A stretch of DNA of 64,000 nucleotides from Halogeometricum sp. S3BR5-2 (lineage in GTDB: Archaea; Halobacteriota; Halobacteria; Halobacteriales; Haloferacaceae): the NCBI RefSeq assembly GCF_031624635.1, contig NZ_JAMQOQ010000001.1:744001-808000 (forward strand), given 5' to 3'. A model generated the notes under the pieces. It worked only from the letters and a program-made list of their open reading frames with translations, searched no databases and had not been told where the DNA came from. A program made the position numbers and the translations under genes. Of the stretch, positions 27,108 through 35,151 are shown piece after piece; the stretch's first letter is position 1, and each line of letters opens with the position of its first letter.

Positions 27108-28153
27108 CGCTCTTCGTCCTCCGCTTGTCGACGTTCGAGGGGCGTCTGGATGCGCGCGGCCGCCCGCCCGTAGAAGACGAATCGGACCGCCCGCTCGAGA
27201 GCGCCGGAGAACAGGTCGTCGCGCGAGTCGCCGGTGAGCGTGTGCACCGTGAAGTGCTGCCGCGAGACGTCGACCGTCAGCGTCCCGGGGGTGAGCGTGA
27301 TGCTGTTGGCGAGCGTCGTGACCGGCAGTGCGGACCAGACGGCCGCGTCGAACTCGACCACCTCGGGGTCGATCGGCAGGTCGGGATGGAGCACGACGTA
27401 CGCGATGGACACGTTCGCCTTCACGATCTCCCACAGCAGGTACGGCACGTAGAGGGCGAACCGGCCGATCTGTTTCGCCGTCCGGACCGGTTTCAGCGGC
27501 GTGGTGAGCGAGATACCCCACAGCGCCACGGAGACGATGGCCGCGCTGATCGCACCCGTGACGAGTTCGAACACGGCGAACGACCCGGCGAGCAGGAGGT
27601 AGAAGCCGTAGGAGACGGCGAACAGGCTGAGAAACTGCGCGAGCGTCGCGCGCTGTACCAAGAGCGGGTTGCGCCGCTCCCGTTGGACCGGCGCCTCCTC
27701 CACCTCGATTCCGCTCCGGCGGACCTCGTTCTCCATCGGCGGGAGCAGCGGCGCCGTCCCGAGGGGGTTGAACCCGGGGTCGAACACGACGGTGTCGAGG
27801 TCGTTGCGCCGGGCGTACTGCACGAGCACGTCCGCGTAGTCGCCGGGGCTGAACAGGTACTGGCGGGTGCCGATGGTCGCCGTCTCGAAGGTCACGGCCT
27901 CGTCGTTGTCGCCGCGGTCCTCCTCGGCCCAGACGCTCACCCGTTCGAGGAGCGACTGGCCGGTCTGCGTCTCCTCGGTCTCCGAGCCGACCGTGATCCG
28001 TTCGGAGAGCGGGTAGACGAAGTGGACCGACGACTGCGAACCGGTTTCTTCGGCGCGTTCGATCGCTCGCCGGACGGCGAACTCGACCGTACTCCGGAGC
28101 GTCCCCGACTCCGAGACCGGAACGAGTACTCGCGAGCTGGTCAACGAAACCAC
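27104..28153 (-). CDS. mrpE: Mrp Na+/H+ antiporter subunit E with N-terminal UspA-like domain
   Basis: The first gene of the operon, 349 residues, twice the usual MrpE length. Residues about 1-150 resemble a universal-stress-protein fold: RVLVPVSESGTLRSTVEFAVRRAIERA, then YARRNDLDTVVFDPG. The G-rich ATP-binding loop of UspA is not obvious. Residues about 170-340 are the MNHE domain, with helices then VPYLLWEIVKANVSIAYVVLHP and TTLANSITLTPGTLTVDV. The Usp-like part may sense nucleotide or stress state and tune Na+/H+ exchange; that is inference. Confidence 0.9.
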   Translation of the reverse strand: MVSLTSSRVLVPVSESGTLRSTVEFAVRRAIERAEETGSQSSVHFVYPLSERITVGSETEETQTGQSLLERVSVWAEEDRGDNDEAVTFETATIGTRQYLFSPGDYADVLVQYARRNDLDTVVFDPGFNPLGTAPLLPPMENEVRRSGIEVEEAPVQRERRNPLLVQRATLAQFLSLFAVSYGFYLLLAGSFAVFELVTGAISAAIVSVALWGISLTTPLKPVRTAKQIGRFALYVPYLLWEIVKANVSIAYVVLHPDLPIDPEVVEFDAAVWSALPVTTLANSITLTPGTLTVDVSRQHFTVHTLTGDSRDDLFSGALERAVRFVFYGRAAARIQTPLERRQAEDEER

Positions 28154-28388
28154 CTCATCGGCGAGAAGTTCTGGTTCGAACGGGAACGAGATCGATAGTC
28201 CTTGAAACCAACATCTACTCTGAGTTGTTCGACCGAGGCCGTTAAGGGTTTCTTTTCCCCGGGCCCCTTGTCGCGGGTTCGTCCGGAAGAGCGGCTGTGA
28301 GGACGGTTGCGAGGCTGCGTGTCGGACCGCGGTCGTCGTTCGATTCGCCGAGCGACGGCGAGTCGCGGAATCGGTGTCGCGAGCATGC

Positions 28389-30566
28389 TCAGAACGTGAG
28401 GCGTTCGAGGAGCCGGCGCGCGAACCGGGGCCGACCCGACCGGCGCGGATAGACGGTGATCGTGGTGCATCCGGGGGTCGGGATGACCGGACGCTCGTCG
28501 AGCAACGCGTTCCGGAGTCGCTCGTCGGTCCCCCGGCGCACCACCAAGTCCGGCGCCGACGGGCGGCCGCCGTCGGCCCGAATGGACTCCGTGCGGACCG
28601 GAGCCGAGAGCATCTGTGAGAGTTCGGATTGGTAGTCCTCGATGGTGCGTTCGTACTGGTGGGAGTCCTTCCGGTCGGCGGGATACCACAGCGAGACGCC
28701 GCTGCCGTTCGCCGCGGCGAGGGCCTCCGTGACGTTCACCGCCAGCGGGAGGTACGGCCCCCCGTCTCCGGAGAGGGCGATGCGCTCCGGCGCGTCGTAC
28801 CCGAGGTTGTCCACTAGGAGCACGTCGCAGGGGGCGTGGCGGACGACCCAGTCGATGGGGTCGCCGAACAGCCGGGACCGGAGCCGGAGCGGTTCGTGCT
28901 CGGCTACGACCGTGTCCACTCCTCGGTTCTCCGCGAAGTTGACGACGGCGTGCTTCGTATCGTGGCTCACTATCTCGTCGGCCTCGACGTCGACGCCCAG
29001 TTCCGCCGAGAGCCCCTCCATCCGCGTCTCGAAGGAGATATCGTCGGACGACTGCACCGTCACGTCGTCGGTGAGCGGGGCCTGGTCGGGGACCTCCTCG
29101 AAGCGGACGACGACCACGCGGCCGTCGTCGGGTCGGACCAGGTCCGCGGCGATGGCGACCAGCGAGCGCTCGCGGCCCTCGTCGAGGTTCTTCGTGAGCG
29201 CGACGAGCACTTCACGGGAGGGGTCCTCGATGCCCGTCTCGGTCTCCGCGAGCACGTCTCTGCCGACGCGCCGGCGGACCGCGTCCGTCGCGGCTCCCTC
29301 GCGGCTCACCCGCGGCCGGACGTAGAAGAGGTACCAGCCGACGCTCCCGACCGTGATGACGGCCGCCCCGACGAGGGCGACCGTCCCCATCTGGGTCAAG
29401 AGGAGCGCCCCGGTGACGGCGCCGAACACCTGCATCCACGGGTACAGCGGCGACGTGAACTCGGGCTCGTACTCGGCGCTGCCCTCGCGGAAGGCGACGA
29501 CGGCGAGGTTGATGAGCCCGAACACGAGTATCTGGAAGGCGCTGGCGAGTTTCGCGATGTCGAGGATGGGGACGAACGCGATGAGCACCAACAGCACCGC
29601 ACCGGTGAGCGTGATGGAGGTCACGGGGGTTCCGAACCGGTCGCTCACCGTCGAGAGCGAGGGCGGGGCGAGTTTGTCCCGGCTCATGGCGAACGGGTAC
29701 CGCGACGAGGAGAGGATGCCGGCGTTCGCCGTCGAGATGAGCGCGAGGATGGCGGCGAGGATGACCGCGACGACGCCGGCCTGACCGAGCGTCGCCTCCG
29801 CGGCGACCGCGACCGGCGTCAGCGACCCGGCGACGCTTCCCGGCGTCGTCACGCCGACGAGCACCGCAACGATGCCCACGTACAGGACCGTCGTGAACGC
29901 GAGCGACCCGAGTATCCCGATAGGGATGTTCCGACCCGGGTCCTCGACCTCCTCGGCGACGCTCGCGACCTTGGTGACGCCGGCGTACGAGACGAACACC
30001 AGACCGGTCGCGGCGAGGAGGCCGCCGACGCCGGCGCCGAAGAAGTTGGCGTAGTTGGCCGACTGGACGCCGGGGGCGCTCCCGGCGGCGAACCAGCCGA
30101 GGGCGGCGAGCATGACGACGACGATGGCGACCTGGAGCCGCCCGGTCTGCTTCGCGCCGACCACGTTGATGAGTATCAGCACCGCCGCCAGCCCCAGCGC
30201 GACCGGTTTCAGCGGCAGGTCGAACAGCAGGAGGAGGTACGGGACGCCGCCGACCAGCGCGAGGGCGCCCTTGAACGACAGGGAGAACCACGTTCCGACG
30301 CCGGCGATGGTGCCGAGCAGCGGACCCATCCCCCGCTCGATGTAGATGTACGTCCCGCCGGCCTCGGGCATCGCGGTCGCCATCTCGGACTTCGAGAGGG
30401 CGGCCGGCACGACGAGCAGGCCCGCGAGCGCGTACGCGAGTATCACCATCGGCCCCGCGATTTCGAGCGCGAGAGCCGGGAGGATGAAGATGCCGCTGCC
30501 GATCATCGCCCCGATGCTGATGGCGAGGACGGACGGAAGCCCGAGGTCGCGTTCCAGTTCCTTCAC
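28389..30566 (-). CDS. APC-family amino acid permease with C-terminal UspA-like domains
   Basis: A 725-residue transporter. Residues 1 to about 430 are an APC permease, about 12 helices, with the opening GLPSVLAISIGAMIGSGIFILPALALE. Residues about 450-590 and 600-725 look like two UspA-like repeats (VVVVRFEEVPDQ, ENRGVDTVVAEHEP, and APCDVLLVDNLGY, then PYLPLAVNVTEALAAA). The start is GTG at 30566, which overlaps the upstream TrkA-N gene's TGA by four bases (GTGA). Substrate is unknown; amino acids or a cation are both plausible. It belongs to the operon repressed or activated from the Lrp-facing promoter. Confidence 0.88.
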   Translation of the reverse strand: MKELERDLGLPSVLAISIGAMIGSGIFILPALALEIAGPMVILAYALAGLLVVPAALSKSEMATAMPEAGGTYIYIERGMGPLLGTIAGVGTWFSLSFKGALALVGGVPYLLLLFDLPLKPVALGLAAVLILINVVGAKQTGRLQVAIVVVMLAALGWFAAGSAPGVQSANYANFFGAGVGGLLAATGLVFVSYAGVTKVASVAEEVEDPGRNIPIGILGSLAFTTVLYVGIVAVLVGVTTPGSVAGSLTPVAVAAEATLGQAGVVAVILAAILALISTANAGILSSSRYPFAMSRDKLAPPSLSTVSDRFGTPVTSITLTGAVLLVLIAFVPILDIAKLASAFQILVFGLINLAVVAFREGSAEYEPEFTSPLYPWMQVFGAVTGALLLTQMGTVALVGAAVITVGSVGWYLFYVRPRVSREGAATDAVRRRVGRDVLAETETGIEDPSREVLVALTKNLDEGRERSLVAIAADLVRPDDGRVVVVRFEEVPDQAPLTDDVTVQSSDDISFETRMEGLSAELGVDVEADEIVSHDTKHAVVNFAENRGVDTVVAEHEPLRLRSRLFGDPIDWVVRHAPCDVLLVDNLGYDAPERIALSGDGGPYLPLAVNVTEALAAANGSGVSLWYPADRKDSHQYERTIEDYQSELSQMLSAPVRTESIRADGGRPSAPDLVVRRGTDERLRNALLDERPVIPTPGCTTITVYPRRSGRPRFARRLLERLTF

Positions 30567-30988
30567 ACTACCTCACCCACGGCGTCGGACAGCGTCGTCG
30601 TCACGCAGAACGACTCGTGTCCCGCGTCCGTGAAGAGCGAGCGCCGCTCGGGGTCGTGCACGAACACGATGACCCGCGGCCCGTCGAACCGGGCCCGGAC
30701 GAGTTGTGCGATGAGCAGGTTCCGGCGGTCCGACCGCGTCGCGACGATGACCGTCGAGTCGCTCGTCACTCCGGACTCCGAGAGGACGTCGACAGCCGTC
30801 GGGTCTCCGGTCACGCCGGGGACGTCCTGAGACTCGTAGGACTCGTCGATGACGGCGACTCGGTGGCCGCGGTCCCGCAACCGCTCGGCGATGGCGGTGC
30901 CGACGTGGGCGCCGCCGAGAACGTAGTGTGTGGGCTGTGCGGTCTCTTCCGCGCCGTTGGACGGCTGGGTGGTGTCTGATCTGGTCAT
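30563..30988 (-). CDS. Stand-alone TrkA-N (RCK) nucleotide-binding protein
   Basis: A 141-residue protein made of one RCK_N domain with no TrkA-C. After a polar 20-residue leader it has YVLGGAHVGTAIAERLRDRGHRVAVIDE at about 22-49, a Rossmann motif in which the first Gly pair is GGAHVG. The natural partner is the APC permease encoded next, to which it is coupled by a four-base overlap. It could gate that transporter by NAD(H) or nucleotide binding. Confidence 0.85.
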   Translation of the reverse strand: MTRSDTTQPSNGAEETAQPTHYVLGGAHVGTAIAERLRDRGHRVAVIDESYESQDVPGVTGDPTAVDVLSESGVTSDSTVIVATRSDRRNLLIAQLVRARFDGPRVIVFVHDPERRSLFTDAGHESFCVTTTLSDAVGEVV

Positions 30989-31064
30989 GAGGATCGGTTG
31001 TGCGTTCGTCGGAGCAATCTCGTTCGTCCATCGTCGACGGAGAGCAATAAATTAGCGGGTTATT

Positions 31065-31076
31065 TTGACGAGTCAA
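31065..31076. promoter_or_regulatory. Palindrome TTGAC-GA-GTCAA in the permease/Lrp divergent promoter
   Basis: A perfect 12-base palindrome between the divergent genes, about 80 bases before the trkA-N-like ATG and 118 before the lrp ATG. Lrp/AsnC proteins bind such dyads and often control their neighbour. Two direct GTCATAA copies follow at 31087-31093 and 31106-31112. Confidence 0.4.
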
Positions 31077-31157
31077 CGATTAGTATGTCATAAATATCGG
31101 GACCCGTCATAATACGCCGGGAGAACGCTCGCGTTTCGCGGGCGGCCGACGGAACAA

Positions 31158-31166
31158 GATTATACC
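31158..31166 (+). promoter_or_regulatory. TATA box of lrp-like gene
   Basis: GATTATACC is centred about 32 bases before the ATG at 31194, consistent with a very short or absent leader. Confidence 0.55.
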
Positions 31167-31193
31167 GTTCGAGCGCGCGAACATCCATCATCG

Positions 31194-31697
31194 ATGAAAG
31201 ACGGCGAACTGGACTCCGTCGACCGGCACATCTTGTACTACCTCCAACAGGACGCGAGGGCGACGTCGTCCACGGATATCGCGGAGAAACTCGGCCTGTC
31301 GTCGAGCACCGTCCGAACGCGGCTCAACAAACTGGAGGACAGCGGAATCATCCGCGGCTATCACGTCGACATCGACTACGACCTCGCCGGCTACCCGCTG
31401 TACACCAAAATCATCTGCACGGCGCCGGTTCCTGACCGGGACGCACTCGCGAACAGGGCGAGGGACATCCGCGGCGTGACGGCCGTCCGCGAAATCATGA
31501 CCGGGGAACGCAACGTCTACGTGAACGCCATCGGACGGAACCACGACGACCTCAACCGCATCAGTAAGGAACTGGACTCGATGGGGCTCAAAATCGCCGA
31601 CGAACAGCTGATCCGCGACGAGTTTATCTGTCCCTATCAGGGGTTCTTGGACGAGGACGAGGAGGCGGGGCTGTCCGGTGCGGACGGCGACGCCTAA
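31194..31697 (+). CDS. Lrp/AsnC-family transcriptional regulator
   Basis: A 167-residue DNA-binding protein. The N-terminal HTH is at about residues 8-50 (LDSVDRHILYYLQQDARATSS, then SSSTVRTRLNKLEDSGIIRGY). The C-terminal ligand/oligomerisation domain covers about 60-145. It is divergent from the TrkA-N/permease operon and is likely to regulate it, and perhaps itself, through the palindrome in the shared promoter. Effector is unknown; amino acids are common for the family. Confidence 0.9.
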   Translation: MKDGELDSVDRHILYYLQQDARATSSTDIAEKLGLSSSTVRTRLNKLEDSGIIRGYHVDIDYDLAGYPLYTKIICTAPVPDRDALANRARDIRGVTAVREIMTGERNVYVNAIGRNHDDLNRISKELDSMGLKIADEQLIRDEFICPYQGFLDEDEEAGLSGADGDA

Positions 31698-31798
31698 CTC
31701 GGGCAACTGTGCCGAAACCGACCGTCGTCACGTCCGACGGCGTCGAACCGACGTTACGCTCGGGAGCTGTTTCCCTCACAGATGTAATTCTCACAAAG

Positions 31799-31809
31799 AT
31801 TTATATTCG
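31799..31809 (+). promoter_or_regulatory. TATA box of leader-ORF operon
   Basis: ATTTATATTCG lies with its centre about 27 bases upstream of the ATG at 31831, so transcription should start at or within a few bases of that ATG. Confidence 0.6.
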
Positions 31810-31830
31810 AGGGAGAGTATCTAGAAATAC

Positions 31831-31899
31831 ATGAATGTTCCAGGCGTGGACTCGGGGGATGGGAGACTCCCGCGTCGGAACGGAGGAGAAGCGGTATGA
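31831..31899 (+). CDS. 22-codon leader ORF coupled to the next gene
   Basis: A short reading frame starts with ATG (MNVPGVDSGDGRLPRR...) exactly where a leaderless transcript would begin after the TATA box at 31799. It ends with TGA that overlaps the next ATG in ATGA (31896-31899). A strong Shine-Dalgarno sequence GGAGGAG (31882-31888) is embedded in its last codons, seven bases before that ATG. This fits a leader peptide that governs translation of the following gene. Translation has not been shown, and its codons are less GC-rich at third positions than the neighbours. It is not similar to a known attenuator peptide. Confidence 0.55.
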   Translation: MNVPGVDSGDGRLPRRNGGEAV

Positions 31900-32315
31900 T
31901 ACACAACCCAGCTCAGATGAAGAGTGCGAACTGGCCGGGTCCGAACCGCGACGTGGCGATGGGGACGCTGCGTGAGGCGGCCGACGAACCGCTGGACCTC
32001 GTCGCCGTCTACGGCGCGACGTCGTTCGACCTGTTCCACGTGAGCGACGCGCTCTCGGAGTCGTGTAACGACCGCGCGTCGCTCGTCGAGATCATCACCG
32101 AGTTGGCCGAGGAGATGCGCGAGGAGTTCGTCCGCCACGGACTGTTCTCGGGCCTGCGTCCGACGCAGAAACGCGTCGAGTACAAGTCGAGCATGCTCAA
32201 CGGCCGGAAACTGCTACAGGTGTACTGCGGCGGTCGCGGGATGGTTCTTCTCGTTCATCCCGACCAACGGGAGGAGCCGTTGGTCCGCGCCGCGATGGAA
32301 CTGCTCGGCGTCTGA
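31896..32315 (+). CDS. Haloarchaeal protein of unknown function, leader-coupled
   Basis: A 139-residue soluble protein, apparently alpha/beta. It starts MIHNPAQMKSANWPGPN. A helix-rich middle (LVEIITELAEEMREEFVRHGLFSGLRP) precedes RVEYKSSMLNGRKLLQVYCGGRGMVLLVHP, a two-strand end that resembles a small regulator or sensor fold. I do not recognise the family with certainty. A real Shine-Dalgarno site precedes the ATG, which is rare in this genome and supports translation from a transcript that already carries the 22-codon leader. Confidence 0.75.
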   Translation: MIHNPAQMKSANWPGPNRDVAMGTLREAADEPLDLVAVYGATSFDLFHVSDALSESCNDRASLVEIITELAEEMREEFVRHGLFSGLRPTQKRVEYKSSMLNGRKLLQVYCGGRGMVLLVHPDQREEPLVRAAMELLGV

Positions 32316-32381
32316 ACGACCGCGGGAGGCGGTGGCACGACCCGTGCGGACGGCCCGTACGCGGGGGGACGAACCGCCAGC

Positions 32382-32389
32382 TTTTATTT
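32382..32389 (+). promoter_or_regulatory. TATA box of hpt
   Basis: TTTTATTT is centred about 25 bases before the hpt ATG at 32411, giving a leaderless transcript. Confidence 0.55.
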
Positions 32390-32410
32390 CCGAACCGATG
32401 AACCGGCGAC

Positions 32411-32977
32411 ATGGACCAGTTGCGGCGGTCGCTCCTCGAAGCGCCGATAATCGAGAAAGGGGACTACGAGTACTTCGTCCACCCCATCAGCGACGGGGTG
32501 CCGATGCTCGAACCCGGCCTCCTCCGCGAGATAGTCATCCGGATCATCCGGAAGGCCGACCTCGAAGACGTCGACAAGATAGTGACGCCGGCGGCGATGG
32601 GCATCCACATCTCGACCGCCGTCTCGCTGATGACCGACATCCCCCTCGTCGTCATCCGCAAGCGCCAGTACGGCCTCGACGGCGAGGTATCTCTGAGCCA
32701 GCAGACGGGGTACTCGGAGAACGACATGTACATCAACGACGTGTCGGCGGGCGACCGCGTCCTCGTTCTCGACGACGTGCTCTCGACGGGCGGAACGATG
32801 TGCGCCGTGCTCGACGCCCTGAAGTCGACGGGCGCGGACGTCGTCGACACCGTCGCCGTCATCAAGAAGGCCGGCCCGAACGAACTCGACGACACCGACC
32901 ACCACGTCAAGACGCTCATCAACGTCACCGTCGAGGACGGCGAAGTGGTCATCGTCGACGAGGACGGCGACGACTGA
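32411..32977 (+). CDS. hpt: Hypoxanthine/guanine phosphoribosyltransferase (archaeal HPRT family)
   Basis: A 188-residue purine-salvage enzyme that makes IMP or GMP from hypoxanthine or guanine and PRPP. The PRPP-binding motif [13 protein letters not shown] spans residues 117-129, and [19 protein letters not shown] at 83-101 is typical of the archaeal Hpt group. The acidic C-terminus ends EDGDD. A close relative, adenine phosphoribosyltransferase, is the main alternative. It has its own promoter. Confidence 0.9.
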   Translation: MDQLRRSLLEAPIIEKGDYEYFVHPISDGVPMLEPGLLREIVIRIIRKADLEDVDKIVTPAAMGIHISTAVSLMTDIPLVVIRKRQYGLDGEVSLSQQTGYSENDMYINDVSAGDRVLVLDDVLSTGGTMCAVLDALKSTGADVVDTVAVIKKAGPNELDDTDHHVKTLINVTVEDGEVVIVDEDGDD

Positions 32978-33165
32978 CCGTCGGAGTCGGCGCTCCCGTT
33001 CCGGTACGACGGTCGTGAATGTTAGATAGTTACATACTCGGGTTCCTGAACCTCTTCTTCACACACTCGATCCGAATATTATCGACCGGACGTTCGACAA
33101 CTCCCGGAATCGCCGAACGAGTTTCCACCGTATCGCTCCGGAAGAGTGATAACGCGCTGTCCATT

Positions 33166-33184
33166 CCGTCACACTGTGTCACGG
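33166..33184. promoter_or_regulatory. Dyad abutting the ABC-transporter operon start
   Basis: CCGTcACACtGTGTcACGG is symmetric at all positions except three central or paired ones (16 of 19). It ends directly before the ATG at 33185. It could be an operator blocking initiation or an RNA hairpin. Which of the two start codons is used decides the reading. Confidence 0.4.
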
Positions 33185-35083
33185 ATGTACGACCGACGCG
33201 GCGACGACGAGCGAAGGGGGATGAACCGTCGGGCCTGGCTCAAAGCGCTGGGCGTGGCGGGCGTGACCGGACTCGCCGGCTGTAGCGGCGACGACGGGAA
33301 CGCGAGCACGGGGACCGAGTCTGCGACCGCGACCGACGGCTCCGAACTGGGGACGTCGGAGGGGACGAGCACCGGGATGGACGAACTCCCGGAAGTCAGC
33401 GGCACGTATCGGACGGACATCTCGGGGTCGCTGGCGACGCTGAACCCGCTCTACAACAACGAGCAGGGCGCGGCGGACGTCATGTCCTACGCGCTCGATT
33501 TGGGTTACGGTTTCCGCCCCGGCACGGAGTACTTTCCCCAACTGTACGACCTGACCACAGACGGCGGCGACGTGTGGGTCGCCAGCCTCCGCGAGGGACT
33601 GCAGTTCGGCGGCGACTACGGCGAGGTGACCGCCGAGGACTTCGTCTATCAGATAACCGAACTCCACCAGAGCGACTGGGCCGCGACGGCGGACGCCCCC
33701 TCGTGGCCGAGCGAACTGAACGTCGAGCGGACGGGCACCTACGAGTTCCAGATCGAACTGCCGAACCCGAACCCGCTGTACCCCGAGACGTACGACCCGC
33801 TGCTCTACCCGATTCCCAAGGCCCTCCTCGAACCGTTCGTCGGCGAACAGGACGCCCAAGGACTGGAGAACAACGCGGAACTCACCGAACTCCAGTTCGT
33901 GGAGGGGGGGAACCTCGGCGCGTACTCGCTGGAGTCGTGGAACCGGTCGAGCAACATCACGTTCACCCGAAACGAGAACTACTACCTCAGGGAGGCCGAG
34001 GACGTGCCGGACCGCTTCGGCAACGCGCCCTACTTCGAGGAACTCGAAGTGCAGGTTACCCAGGAGCAGGCGGCCCGTCTGGGTGCGCTGGAAGCGGGAC
34101 AGACCGACAGCGTCGCGGTGCCGCCGAACCGGGTCACCGAGTTCGACGGGATGGACGGCGTCGACGTCTATCAGATCCCGCAACCGTTCAACGAAGTCTG
34201 CGTCTACAACATGCGCGACAACGGCTGGACCGCGGGTCCCGGCAACCTCTTTCAGAAGAAGAAGTTCCGACAGGGACTCGGCTGTGCGGTCAACAAGCAG
34301 GCGCTCGTTCAGGGCGTGTTCCGCGACTACGCGCAGGTGCAGTACACCTGGCAGCCCCAGTGGTCGCAGTGGTACCCCGACGAGAGCGAAATCATGCAGT
34401 TCGGCACCGGGGACCTGTACGGCCCGGAGGCGACGCGGAGCCGGATTCGAGAGGCCATCTCCGACACCGACTACAGCTACGGTAACGACGGGCAACTGCT
34501 CACCCCGAGCGGCGACCAGGTCGAACTGAGCCTCTACCACAGCGCCGGGCAGAACACCGAGCGCAACATGGCCCAGTACATCGCACAGGAGTTCGGCGAC
34601 AACGCCGGGATTCAGGTGAACGTGCAGGCCATCGACGGCACGCAGTTCACCAACAACTACTGGCAGCAGCAGGTGCCCGACGACCCGAGCCAGTACGAGT
34701 GGTCCAACGGGCCGTACAACGCCGGCCCCCGCGAAGTGACGAGCGCGAACCCGTGGGACATGAGCGTCGTGTTCGGCCTCAACACCTACCCGCTGAACCC
34801 GACGACGGCGAGCGTGTTCTTCTCGCGTGACTCCTCGTACAATCCGTACGGCTACTACCCCTCTTGGGACGCCGAGGAACTGTTCCAGCGGGCGAACAGC
34901 GCGGCCAGCGAGGAGGAACTCCAGCCCATCTTCACGGAGATATTCAAGAACGTCGCCGAGGACCAGCCGATGGGAATGCTCGCGTTCCCCGCCGACACCG
35001 TCGGCTACTCCGCCGGCATCGTCGGCCCCGCGGAGAACTTCTTCAGCGGCTGGAACTTCCCGACGTGGTACCGCAACGAGTGA
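33185..35083 (+). CDS. Peptide/nickel-type ABC transporter substrate-binding lipoprotein (Tat-exported)
   Basis: A 632-residue extracytoplasmic solute receptor of the SBP_bac_5 (DppA/OppA) family. The signal has the twin-arginine motif NRRAWLKALG and the lipobox LAGC (Cys follows Gly), so it is exported folded by Tat and lipid-anchored. Thr/Ser/Glu-rich linker residues 50-75 precede the receptor. The receptor includes LKDSDWA-like helices, YDPLLYPIPKALLEPF, and NPW/DPYGYYPSWD, typical of peptide-binding SBPs. An alternative start at 33221 (MNRRAW) would remove 12 residues and put the arginines at the very N-terminus. It heads the five-gene operon to 39914. Confidence 0.88.
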   Translation: MYDRRGDDERRGMNRRAWLKALGVAGVTGLAGCSGDDGNASTGTESATATDGSELGTSEGTSTGMDELPEVSGTYRTDISGSLATLNPLYNNEQGAADVMSYALDLGYGFRPGTEYFPQLYDLTTDGGDVWVASLREGLQFGGDYGEVTAEDFVYQITELHQSDWAATADAPSWPSELNVERTGTYEFQIELPNPNPLYPETYDPLLYPIPKALLEPFVGEQDAQGLENNAELTELQFVEGGNLGAYSLESWNRSSNITFTRNENYYLREAEDVPDRFGNAPYFEELEVQVTQEQAARLGALEAGQTDSVAVPPNRVTEFDGMDGVDVYQIPQPFNEVCVYNMRDNGWTAGPGNLFQKKKFRQGLGCAVNKQALVQGVFRDYAQVQYTWQPQWSQWYPDESEIMQFGTGDLYGPEATRSRIREAISDTDYSYGNDGQLLTPSGDQVELSLYHSAGQNTERNMAQYIAQEFGDNAGIQVNVQAIDGTQFTNNYWQQQVPDDPSQYEWSNGPYNAGPREVTSANPWDMSVVFGLNTYPLNPTTASVFFSRDSSYNPYGYYPSWDAEELFQRANSAASEEELQPIFTEIFKNVAEDQPMGMLAFPADTVGYSAGIVGPAENFFSGWNFPTWYRNE

Positions 35084-35151
35084 CTTCGCTCCGCGCTCGG
35101 TAGACGCATCGCAGACGACCGCCCTTTCGGACAACTTACAGAGACAACAAC

